The translations under genes and the position numbers were made by a program. This document shows, one piece after another, positions 21,025-31,025 of a stretch of DNA of 64,000 nucleotides. Below the pieces are notes generated by a model, which was not told the origin of the DNA, searched no databases, and worked only from the letters and a program-made list of their open reading frames with translations. Origin of the DNA: Symsagittifera roscoffensis (taxonomy: Eukaryota > Xenacoelomorpha > Acoela > Convolutidae). The first letter of the stretch is position 1. Each line of letters opens with the position of its first letter. The stretch spans positions 58,864,754 through 58,928,753 of the forward strand of contig NC_087065.1 in NCBI RefSeq assembly GCF_963678635.1. The letters run 5' to 3'.

Positions 21025-21566
21025 TGTTCCGACTTTCGATACGAAAGTGACGGAATATTTGTGCTCGGGGTGGGTTTTTTTTTCTTCAGACAAATTTCGA
21101 CTTTTTAACTAGCTCTTTTTGACAGAATTTTTTTGACAGAATCATTCGAAAGCTATTGTTGTCCTGAGCTTAAATTTGAAAAAATATTTCACCTGTGATG
21201 GTTTTTTGTAAAGTTATGAGGGTTTAAAGATTGCCATTTTGGTCAATTTGGGACAATTAACGCGCGATATATTTCGCGCTTTTAACGCGTAAGCGGAGAT
21301 TTAATCCGTCCTTTAAATCGTTTCAAATTGGTTGAAAGAAGCTAATTTGCCATAATTGTTTAGTTATAATGAGCAAAATCTATTCTCTTAAGCTTTATAT
21401 GGCGTGTGGGGGGATGATTTCATAAAAAAAAAATTCAAATTTTAGAAAAAATTTTTTTCACTTTTTTAAAATTATATTTAATTTTTTTATGTTACTACTG
21501 CTCGATAGACCTGAAAAGGCAGTCGGAACATTCAGGGCTTTGCCCTGATACGAGCAGTCTTGTTAG
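21025..21566 (+). repeat. Dispersed repeat, near full-length copy
   Basis: It runs from TTGTTCCGACTTTCG and GGAATATTTGTGCTC through ATTAACGCGCGATATATTTCGCGC and TATATGGCGTGTGGGGGGATGA to a terminal hairpin TCAGGGCTTTGCCCTGA and ACGAGCAGTC. The copy at 38508-39005 has the same order. At about 540 bp with no frame, it behaves like a non-autonomous transposon, although its exact ends are not fixed. Confidence 0.72.
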
Positions 21567-22317
21567 TTTTGTCGCGGATTCCACAAAAAGAGAATTTAGC
21601 TAGTTGTACTCATTAATTGTACTCAAGCATTCAAGTTGTACTGACAATGTAAAAGCACCTCAAGTTAAGCAATCCAGTATATTGACGTTTTCCATGAGAT
21701 GTTTAAAAATTCCAATTTACAGTTTCATCCTAAATTTTTTTAAAAGCTATTTTGAGCAAATGACAATTATTGAAACTACTAAATTTAAGAGAAAACTTTG
21801 TGGTTGTGTTTGGGTGAATAGCTCAGTGAAAACATTATCTTTGCAGCAATGGTTTTAGACAAAAAAAATCATAAGAATAAATCAGAAAAATTGATCTAAT
21901 AAATTCTGCTTCTAGTGTTGAAAATGGGATAACTAGTTTTTGAGGTTACCTTGCAAAAGCTTCAAAATAGTGTTTTGGAGTTTGTTAAAAGATGGAAGAC
22001 CCAGCAAACAATCACACAAAAGTTCTGCTACTTCTGAATTTCTTAAAGTACTGACTTTTATACTGAGAAAATAAAAGAAAGAAAGGGATCTTAGGATTTG
22101 TACGATTTAGAAGATGAATGAAAAACACGTTTTCTCATCACGAAAAATTAGCAAATTATCTTTTCGAAAACATTGAAATAAGGTAACCAAAAAACTTATC
22201 TAAATTCAGTAGCTTCCGTTCCTGTGATCCATACTGTCTGAAAAATTTAGTTTGAATTGAAAGTTACAAAATAACCCAAGCAAGGCTTAATATTGATACG
22301 ACTGAAAGGTTTTTGCA

Positions 22318-22947
22318 CTACTCGTAAATAGCGTATGAGGTTGTCATGTATGGTTCGAGGAAGATCGAGTCCACCTCGGGGCAAGTGGACAAACTCGTTG
22401 GGAGAAGATGCTGCAGCAGTAAGCGAAAAGGAGTATCCACACGGATGGATGGTCTATTATCGTTCTGGATACCAAGCCTTGAGCAAAAACAGTGACAAGA
22501 GCTAAATTGCTGGCATTTTAATACTGGCTTGAGCGTTTGAGGATCTTGGTCGATTTTGTTTTGACACTTAAAAATTGGACTTTCCGCTATACTTCCAGTG
22601 AGCAATCTTTCGGAGGATAAAATTTTGCATTCATCCAAGGCAGACAAACAATTGTTCCTTAAAAGTGACCTTCTGATATAGTTAGTCTAAACATCTGATA
22701 TAGTTTGATTTGCTAGTGTTTTCGATACACGACATGCAACAGCCACTAGGACGTTTGCATAACTTCTTAACCCGAGTAAGTCCAATACCTTTCGTTTGTC
22801 AGTCGAAGAGAACAAACAAGGGGGCGGGATTAAAAAGAAAACCGCGCAATCTCTTAGCTCTTTTAAAATCCTTGGCACCAATACGCTAGACGAGGTTAAG
22901 ATTACGAGCGCAGAATCTGATATTGGATTCATATAAAACGTTGACAT
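22318..22947 (-). pseudogene. 210-codon ORF with one in-frame stop, unidentified
   Basis: A single minus frame is open from 22947 to 22318 apart from one TAG at 22687-22689. Base composition is more GC-rich than the surroundings, supporting a coding past. The first part looks globular (VPRILKELRDCAVFFLIPPP, KVLDLLGLRSYANVLVAVACRV). The second has several Cys (KCQQFSSCHCFCSRLG, LLPTSLSTCPEVD). The stop lies beside a short duplication of TCTGATATAGTT (22674-22705), which may have created it. No family is recognised. It could be an old retroelement fragment or a dead gene. Confidence 0.4.
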
Positions 22948-23339
22948 GACCTACCCCTGTCACCTTCACAATGCACAATCGGATTACCCAAAAGAAGTGA
23001 TACCAATCATAGAACGATGGAAAATTTGTACACTTGGGCACCACATCGAAGTTTTTTCAAAACAAAACTACCGAAGAAAAATTACAGAATGCATTACTTT
23101 ATTCTTCAATTTTGCGTTAAACCAGGTTTGTTTATTGTTAAAATTAATCCAGTGCTTCATTTTTGTCAGAAAAAAAACACAGTTGCTCCATGTAAATTTG
23201 AACAATTCGCGGCAAAAAAAAGTGTTGCTAATAATAATGACCAAGATTTTTTCAAACAAAATGTGTAAGTGTTTTTTAAACTTTTGCGAACCCAATAGAA
23301 AAAACACAACTTATTATAGACATTGTTACAGCTCACAGA

Positions 23340-23728
23340 CAGGGGCCGAACTAGGATTTTCTTGAGGGGGGCGGATTTTTAAAAAAAATTTGGGACTTTT
23401 TTAGTGTCAAACAAATTGATTTTACGAGCTCACCCAAATCAGTAAAAACGCCCCTGTTTCGGTTAAATTTTTGTACGCCGCAGGCAAAATTTTGAGAAAT
23501 AGGCCAAAAAAGGCGTTTTTAGGCAATTTTTGGAAAATTTTTTACTAAAAACTTGCGTTTGTTTGGCATGCACTTCCCCCTCAAATTTTGTATTAATTGG
23601 TTCCAAAAACGCTTTTAAAAATTTTTGGAGTCTATCGCCACTTGGATCTCTCAAAATAGTACAAAAGGGGAGCCTTTGGGTCGGTATGGGGTCGAATCCC
23701 TAAGGTCGAATCCCTAAATCCGCCCCTG
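23340..23728. mobile_element. hAT-like MITE, copy 2
   Basis: It starts CAGGGGCCGAACTAGGATTTTCT and ends TAAATCCGCCCCTG. The flanks CTCACAGA (23332-23339) and ATCACAGA (23729-23736) match at 7 of 8, an 8-bp duplication typical of hAT. The interior is related to copies 1 and 3, in the orientation of copy 3. It is non-coding. Confidence 0.88.
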
Positions 23729-23736
23729 ATCACAGA

Positions 23737-25157
23737 GGAAAAGCAGACTCTAGCTACAAAAAATCATTTAGCAGCGTATAATTATTTGATGCCGAAATAA
23801 TACCTTGTACTTCAAAACCAGTCCATCAAAAATTGGATCAATCCACAATTGTGGGGCAACCATCCGTGATCTGAATAAAATTAACATGTTTAACTACCAA
23901 TTTTAAGAAACATTTCGACTGAACTATTTTATTTTATAATTCTGATTTATTTTTGTCTGAACTCTGCAGCAACAATTTCTACAATGATAATGCCAAAAAA
24001 AACTAGTCTGCAAAACGCATGAAATTTTTCCTATATTAATCCAACCACGCGTCAACACCACTATACCGATAACAACCGCGTGACACTGAAATTGAAAAAT
24101 GAGTTTGCAATGAAAATCATACAGGAATTTTTGGAGTTGAAACCCAAACCCATTAGCATAGTTGCAGCTATTAAGCTAGCTTTTGTAATCTTTTATTTTT
24201 TTATTTACTATACTTTTATACATTTAAATCTTTTGGCAGAAAGATGACATTTCAAACTTTTTGTAAAAAAGAACATTTCATGAAAAAAAAAAGAAACCAA
24301 TTGCTTATAATATTTTTACTTTAAAGTTAACCTTTTTTAAATGAAAAACTTAAACAGTGAGCAGATAGAGCGACAAAATTAGCCTAGGGAAAAATAAAAC
24401 ACGACCTATTCAAAAAAGTACTCTCTTGCACCGGTGTTCACTATCTAAAAACACTCAAATATGATGCAGCGAAACTAATTTGAAAACAATTGTAACAGAA
24501 AAACTAGCATAAGTGTATTGACAACAAGCGATACAGAGATACAGATAAAACGTTAGCGTTCAGCCGTGAAGCGATGCAGCATCAGAGTGATTGCGTAGGT
24601 GCAAAATTGCAGTAAAACATAGAAACTCAGAGGGACTCAATGTCGATGTATTTACGCCCCCTGAAGCCGGCTGCTATCAGCGTGATTATTTAGACCTGAA
24701 ACGGGACTCATAGTTTTGGATATATAAATTTAAAATTCTGATTACATGTATAAAATACATGCTTTATTTTAAATTGGTTTTAAAAAAAAACAATCGAAAC
24801 GTTCATTTTTGTTCAAAAGTATATTCAACAATAAACATAGCTTACAGACATATAGAAACCAAACAAAACTTGCATTTTTAAAAATCTCCGATTCAATCTC
24901 ACAAAAGTAAGATATAAAGCTTAATATAACCCGCAATTTGTACTATGTAGTTTGGGAGAGCGTGCGGGAAAACGAAATGTCAATACTTCCAAATTCCAAT
25001 ATTGATCGCAAAAAAGTTTTTTTTCAACCCCCTAGACAGCAAGAGTGTCCAAAAATGTTGGAGCAAAACCTCCTTAGGGGTTTTTAAGTTATTGTAATGC
25101 TACACGGTCTTCTTTGATATGGGTTTAAAGCGGTATATTTTTAGGTTTTTTTGCATA
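23737..25157. other. Non-coding stretch
   Basis: AT-rich DNA with no supported exon, RNA gene or repeat. The small GC-richer patch at 24540-24720 was examined and has no long frame. Confidence 0.4.
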
Positions 25158-25680
25158 CCCGGGTTGACCTCCATACACCGAAAATGCTTATCATACAAAT
25201 TCCATACATCAAGTGTGTGGTAAAATGCTTGTCATAAAATTTTCATACAATTTCTAAAAATGGTTGAAAACTGGTATAAACTCGTTTCTGTGGCTGTTTG
25301 ATTCCAATAAAACAGTCTGGTGATAAAAACTGAGGTACTTTTGTTACATCAATTGTAAAAGACAGCAACATTCAGGTCGTTTTCTATGCCTTTTCAATGC
25401 AAGACCGGCCAACCTTTGGTGTTTTGAGTAACCAAGGTCTTTGTCACTTGTGTTCGGTTGCAACTACAACCGAAAATTTTTCAGAAAATAAATTTAGAAA
25501 GAAAAATCAAAATTTTTGGTTTATGGAAAAACACACTATCATACAATTTTCATATATGGAAAAATGCTTATCATAGAGTTTTCATACAATTTTCTGTACG
25601 AATGGAATTGTATGAAATTGTATGACAAGAAGTTTCTCATATATGGAAATTATATGATAAGAAGTTTTGGTCAACCCGGG
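25158..25680. mobile_element. CCCGGG-ended element, subfamily B, copy 1 (523 bp)
   Basis: It starts CCCGGGTTGACCTCCATACA and ends TTTTGGTCAACCCGGG, with TA on both sides. It shares its left 140 bases with 35778-35940, and GTCGTTT...GACCGGCCAACCTTTGGTGT with 36380-36520. ATGCTTATCATA motifs occur in both orientations. It is non-coding. Confidence 0.85.
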
Positions 25681-25837
25681 TACTACTCAAGTATACGGTC
25701 AAAAATCAAGGTTGAAAGAGTTTTTTCTCTTTACTATCGCCTACCTGCTCCCCTATTTAACCACTCCCTCCCTCCAGAGTTATAAAGTTGCCAAAACAAC
25801 TAAATTAAGCAGATCAATTACCAGGGTCTAGGACAAC

Positions 25838-26268
25838 AGGCCGACTAGACTTCAAGCCGAAGGGACTTGAGGCCGAAATTTGAACTTTACTAGCACCTCA
25901 AAACACTATTTTTTCATCTGTAAAACTATGCTTTCCAAAAATTTAGGCAAGTTTAGTCCATAAAAAGCATTATTCATGACCATGCACCACTTGGCATTGG
26001 CATCCGTTAATAACATGAGCCGGTTTTTGAAATGCATAAATTATAAACATGAAAAACGCTTTCAACCGTGTTTTAATTTTCAACTTTCCTAAACATCAGT
26101 TAAAGGCATAATTATTATGAAAACTAGTGAAGAAAGATAATGAAAGTCAAAAATTTTTCAATAAAATTTTCTAATTAATCATATTTCACAACTTAATAAA
26201 ACAATATTCCAACTTGAAGTCCCTAATTTTACGATTCAGCTTGTAGTCCCGTCGGCTTGATGTCCGGC
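25838..26268. mobile_element. Probable MITE with GGCCGAC..TTCAAGCCGA ends
   Basis: The left end contains GACTTCAAGCCGAAGGGACT and the right end the diverged reverse complement (AGTCCCGTCGGCTTGATGTCC). The inverted repeats are about 40 bases at roughly 75-80 percent identity, around a non-coding interior. The target duplication was not identified, so the family is unassigned. Confidence 0.5.
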
Positions 26269-27058
26269 ACCCCAAAACTATTACCTTCAAAAACACAACA
26301 GTCTAAATTAACGGCAAAACAATGATCTTCGCGCACAAAAACGCGAAAAATGCCCCTATTTTTGCCCCTATTTTGTTTTGCCCCTAATTTGTCGAAACAC
26401 ATGGTTTGCGGGTGTTTTTGCCTCCTTTCGATCAAAACAACTCCCTTCAAATTCGAAAAAAAACTCTATGTGCTTTGATTATGCATCAAATTGAGCTCTT
26501 TTCAGTAAAATTCTTGAAGTCCATGAACAATAGCTGTTAGTTCTGGAAGAAGCGCAGAATGTTCCGACAACATTTATTTTTGCATTTTCAAATCGTGATT
26601 TTTTATTCATTTTCTGAACTTTTATATTTTTGTAAGAGTAATGCAGAAGGGCGCTATTAACACATTACGAAGTAATTAACTTCAGTTTTTCAAGACCATA
26701 TAAGTCAGTTTAGCATAAGGAAACAAAAAAACAATAACAAAACAATTTAGCATAGAAAAAACATTTATGTCAATTTCAAAACAATTTTGGTCTAGGCTAG
26801 TCTGAATAGCAAAAAGTAGACCAGTGTGAAGTTTTTGAAAAACCGAGTCACGACTAAGATATTTCATATGATAAATCACTAGTGCTAGCCAAACTGCGTT
26901 GAGACAAAATACAAGCAAGTTTTAGTTACTTTCCTTCAGTTCGTGAAGTGGCCCGAAGAAGTTTTCGTTGTCAAAAAAACGTTTAAACGTTTAAACATTC
27001 CCGTTTTTCAGACTACAAAATTTTATTATGCTCCAACATCTGTTACTATGCTGAGGTG
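26269..27058. other. Non-coding stretch
   Basis: No supported gene. It contains a short run of near-identical phrases ATGCCCCTATTTTTGCCCCTATTTTGTTTTGCCCCTAATTTG (three TGCCCCTA units, 26350-26395). The ACGTTTAAACGTTTAAAC stretch (26981-26998) is a palindromic doublet. Confidence 0.35.
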
Positions 27059-27483
27059 CAGGGGCGGATCTAGGATTTTCTCTAGGAGGGGGGGCGATTT
27101 TAAAAAAAATTGAAAATTTTGACGTTTTTTTTAGGTCGACCAAATTGATTTTTTGAGCTCTCCCAAAGCACTGTTTTGCCCCTATTTTGGCAAAATTTTC
27201 TGCGCCGCAGCCAATTTTTTGAAAAAACAGTCAAAAAAGCCGTTTTTGGGCAATTTTTGAAAAATTTTGACAAAAAAATCATGTTTTTTTTTGGCGCGCG
27301 CTTCCCCTCAAAGTTAGTTTATATTGGCGCCAAAGGCGCCTGTAAAAAATTTTGATGGGTCAGTCGGCCAAAAATGGATTTCTGAAAAAGTATCAAAGGG
27401 GGGACGCTTTGGGTCGGCATGGGGCAAATCCTACCGCCCCCCCCCCCCCCCCATAACCCCCCCCCCCCCTAAATCCGCCCCTG
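27059..27483. mobile_element. hAT-like MITE, copy 3, perfect target duplication
   Basis: It starts CAGGGGCGGATCTAGGATTT and ends AAATCCGCCCCTG. CTGAGGTG flanks it exactly on both sides (27051-27058 and 27484-27491), a perfect 8-bp hAT duplication, so this is the youngest copy here. Long C runs lie near the right end (27435-27470). Confidence 0.92.
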
Positions 27484-27989
27484 CTGAGGTGTTTGTTTCT
27501 GCATATAAGCTACTGATGTTACGGTATCAAGCTCAAAATCGAAATATTTCACTTACTCCCAACATATTTTCCTATAGCACTGATTAAGAAAGAAAGAAAG
27601 AATGAATTAATTTCTCATTGTTAAAGTTAAATTTGCATACAAAGAGAATTTAAATATGAAGCACCAGAAACAGTGAAGGGACAGTTAACGAACTCAGTTT
27701 GGTTACACAGCACTGCCAGTTTTATCAACTGATTAAGGTTTTCGTTTACACAGAAACAGCTTCGTCTCATTTAAGGAAGATAGGAAAAATTAAAATGAGC
27801 ATAGCAAGATGTGAGCTAATCGCCCGATGACTGTTTAGTCCACTAGCTGCTTATGTGAATCCTTAAGTCTTCTTCTTATTTCGACATTCGAAGAAAATGG
27901 AAAACAAATGCATGTGCCCGTTTTTTAATGTAGTCAATGTTCGACTCTTTAAAACAGCAATTTCGAAATCATCGATAAGGTATTGTTAT

Positions 27990-28080
27990 GCGGAGCTGGA
28001 ATATTAAAAAAACACCTGTGATTCTTTTTCGTTAAGTTATGGTTGTTTTAAAATTGGTATTTTGGCCAATTCGGGATAAC
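27990..28080 (+). repeat. Fragment of the dispersed repeat at the MULE left flank
   Basis: CACCTGTGATTCTTTTTCGTTAAGTTATGG and TTGGCCAATTCGGGATAA match the inner body of the 21025-21566 repeat. It ends where the Mutator-like element is inserted. Confidence 0.5.
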
Positions 28081-28485
28081 TGAAGCCTGGCATGGCAACA
28101 ATTCGTAGACAGCGACCATTCGCAGCACTTACCAAGAGGCGACTATTCGCAGCATGCGCCGACACGTAGCAAGCGACAACTACTAGCGGTAAAAGCTTTG
28201 ATCAGATCAAAAGAAATTAGATGAAAGGGTTAAATTAAAAAAATTGAAAATGAAATTGAATAACACGCCCTGAAGGTGCTTGAGAATATTATTGTAACTA
28301 TAATGTTTAAGTACTTCAACTAATCGAAACTTACTTTTTTGTAGTCTGTCACCTTGGTGTGACTTTCTCCGGCAATTATTTTTGACAATTTTTTTTCCGA
28401 CAGACTTTGTTTTTTTTTGCCGGAATTTTATAAATTTGTGAATGGTCGGGTGAGCACGCCCCATCCCCATCTGGAAGGCCCTATG

Positions 28486-28953
28486 TCATCCCTCCATCGA
28501 AGTGTTGGTTATCTGTTTTCCTTTTTTGCGTTTTCGAACTCGTTCCAGAGTGAAATAGGGAATTGCCCAACACCTCTGCGTCCTCGGAGGATGATTCCAA
28601 CCGAAATTAATTTTAAGTATTCGACGCAACCAAATGAGATCACTCAAGGGGGACTCCTCGCCATGGTCGGAAATGTCAGAGCACGAAGCAGTAATGCCGA
28701 TTTCAAAGTCAAGCTCAGGTATCAGTGCCAAAGGAACGAATAACTTTAGAAGCATGCGTGTTTTTTTATCTTCTCGATACACTGATGCTAACCCAGTCAT
28801 TTGAATTTTATCGGGCCAATTAGCCTGAGCGAAATGAAAGAAGCATCCTTTTATAGTCACTTTATTGAAGAGCTTCGGAAAAGCGTTGATTGAAGCCTTC
28901 TCAAAATCTACTACAAACTGTGAGGGCTGAAGTCTTGGGTTCATTTCTTTCAA
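28486..28953 (-). pseudogene. MULE transposase, central part
   Basis: A 155-residue frame with SQFVVDFEKASINAF (residues 11-25), carrying the second catalytic Asp of the MULE DDE domain, followed by IKGCFFHFAQANWPDKIQ, the conserved GC.FH.aQ segment. The end drifts into low similarity (IWLRRILKINFGWNHPPRTQ may be the W..PR..N region). It continues the 28966-29160 frame after a small shift. Length is far below the 500-700 residues of intact MULE transposases. Confidence 0.82.
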
Positions 28954-28965
28954 TTGATTGATGGC

Positions 28966-29160
28966 TCAAAAGTAATGCTCTTCACTTTTGTTTTGAATAA
29001 GAAAGAAAACTAAGGGAACAAATTGATTGTTAACCACAGCATGAATTGTAAAAAAAAATACTTTAAATGTCCCACCTGCATGCCAGACTATGTTGCGTTC
29101 CAAAGTTTCTAATTTCTCGTCGGTGGCACATACAAACAATTGGTCTTTGTCATCCGACAT
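28966..29160 (-). pseudogene. MULE transposase, N-terminal core
   Basis: A 64-residue frame with the start of the DDE core: IVWHAGGTFKVFFFTIHAVVNNQFVPLVFFLIQNKSEEHY. MULE proteins normally read DGTF here; the first Gly of GGTF replaces the catalytic Asp. The stop at 28966 separates it from the next piece, which is in another frame. Confidence 0.8.
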
Positions 29161-29640
29161 CGAATCTAAAACGAAGAAATTATCCTTGTCAGCGTCTTGC
29201 TCAATTCAAAAAACTCATTCAAGGTCTTTGATTGAGTGGAGGGCGGAATCAGTTGCTCATTGTCGCTGAACAGCTCTGGCTTGTGACTTGTTCTTAGGTC
29301 AGTTAAAAACCATTTTGAGGCTGATATCCTCAGTGTTTTCCACGTAAGTGAGTCGAGGATGCTCTAATGTTGATATTCCTCTCTGTGTTTGATAGCACGT
29401 TTAACCCTGAAATTCTACAGTTTTATAACAGGCAAAGAAAATTTTTTTGACCCCCCTAAAGTCTTTAAAAAATTAGCCTGTTTGAAGGGTTATATATTTT
29501 TTTCTCTGGGTGTGGTCAGTCACCCCCTCCTCCACAGAAACGCACGCCTTGCAGTCATGCTTATTTAACGTTTTAAAACAATTTAAAATAAGAAAAATCT
29601 CAATTTTGATATGTTAAGTTTGCAAAAGTATCAATATTTT

Positions 29641-29790
29641 AGTGACCATGTTCTCCAGATTTGCTGACTTTTCCATCTGCGATAGTGGCAATAGAAACCA
29701 CACACAGTTTCTTAACACATCGCCAGCTGGATTTATCATTTTTATTGTTGAGGCGGCTTAGATTGAAAGTTTCTGCATCGTGGACAACCT
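29641..29790 (-). pseudogene. FLYWCH-type zinc finger of the MULE transposase
   Basis: On the minus strand a short frame reads ETFNLSRLNN, then SSWRCVKKLCVVSIAT and GEHGH followed by a stop at 29639-29641. The order WxC, C, HxH with the preceding F-L..R spacing matches FLYWCH fingers, which precede MULE transposases in many invertebrates and bind the TIR DNA. It has no ATG in a good position, so it was probably part of a longer spliced or frameshifted protein. Confidence 0.7.
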
Positions 29791-30170
29791 ACTCTTTTCC
29801 TCGCTCGCTCAAAAACATATTGGTATCATTAAGTGTAATGATTGCTAGAAGAAATTGAAACGCATGCTAGGAAAAAAAGGTGTTTTAGATGCTACCAACG
29901 TTTAATTATCCTTATCTTTACTGTTAATTTATTTCAGTTTGGTATTTTATTCAAAAAAGCTGCTAAAATAAAAATTTTGGTTGCTCGATTAATTTTAATC
30001 CCCCCACAACCACCCCAAAAAATTTTTCCCAATTCGCATCGTTTTTTGGTCCCCAATTAGCAATTAATCATGCTGCTAATTGTCGCTTGCTACGATTTGA
30101 CGCTTGATGCGAATTGTCGCTTACGACCAATCGTCGCTTGCGACGAATTGTTGCCTCACGCTAAAGCCTG

Positions 30171-31020
30171 ATACCTTTTCAGGCAAAACAATTAATCTCA
30201 TTACTGGTAGATAGTAAAAACACCCCTTTAAAGTTGACGCCCTTGTTGTTCACGAATGTCTGGGAATAAATTAAAGAAAAAAATGAAAAAAAAAGTTTTA
30301 TTTTTTTCTTGATTATTTCCTCAATTGCTCATTAAAAAATTATATTAATTGAGCTTAAAACGCAGTGGGGATCCTGATATATTGGCAGTTCTTCACATAG
30401 GTATATAAGCACTCTAATTGTTGCGACTTTCGAATTGTTCCGACTTTTGTGCTCGAGTGGTTTTTTCTCCCTACAAAAAATGAATTTTTCGTTAGCTATT
30501 TTCGACGGATTTACTTTATATTAGCCAAAAAGTTTTGTTGTGTAGAGCTCAGAGTTTAAAAAGACTTTTCACTTGTGATCATAAATTATTGGTTTTAAAA
30601 TTGCTGAGATTGCTACATATTTAATCTTTCTTAGAAATCGTTCCAAAATGAAATGAGGCATGATATGTAGTCTATTCAATACTTTGCTATGTGCGAAGTA
30701 TATCACTTTTTTTAACCAGTATATTACAAAAAGGCGGTATTAAATGGAAGATGAAGTTTTTGCAAAATCTTTTTATGAGCAAAAATGTAAGTATTTCAAA
30801 ATTAGATTCAAGTTATAGCTCAATATTTTCAATACATTACTCTCGACCTACTAATTTGGTTTATGAAATTCTAATGAGAATTGCATTGGAATTATTGCTC
30901 CGACTTTCGAAGAAAACGGAAAACTTAATTGTAATAAAAATATGAATTAGTTGCACTCGGTTAATTTGGTGCAAATCAAAATTTAGGCTATTTTTTCATA
31001 TTTTTGTGTTTTGCAAGAAT
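30171..31020. other. Non-coding stretch with a dispersed-repeat fragment
   Basis: 30415-30660 matches the dispersed repeat (GTTCCGACTTTTGTGCTCGAGTGG, then TTTTCACTTGTGATCATAAATTATT). The rest is AT-rich, with no exon seen. This lies 3' of the receptor gene that ends at 31026. Confidence 0.5.
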
Positions 31021-31025
31021 GCCTT

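Larger units (their letters stand above)
28090..30161 (-). mobile_element. Mutator-like (MULE) DNA transposon, degenerate, with TIRs and 9-bp duplication
   Basis: The ends are long inverted repeats of about 100 bases sharing GGCAACAATTCGT and GTAGCAAGCGACAA. The flanks TGAAGCCTG (28081-28089) and TAAAGCCTG (30162-30170) match at 8 of 9, the length expected for Mutator. Inside, on the minus strand, are a FLYWCH zinc finger (29641-29790) and MULE transposase pieces (29160-28966 and 28953-28486). The first catalytic Asp appears to be Gly and the frame is broken, so the copy is inactive. Confidence 0.88.

Noticed and set aside
22946-23365. 139-codon plus ORF
   Set aside because: Lys/Asn/Phe-rich reading of AT-rich DNA that runs into the MITE; no splice or family support.
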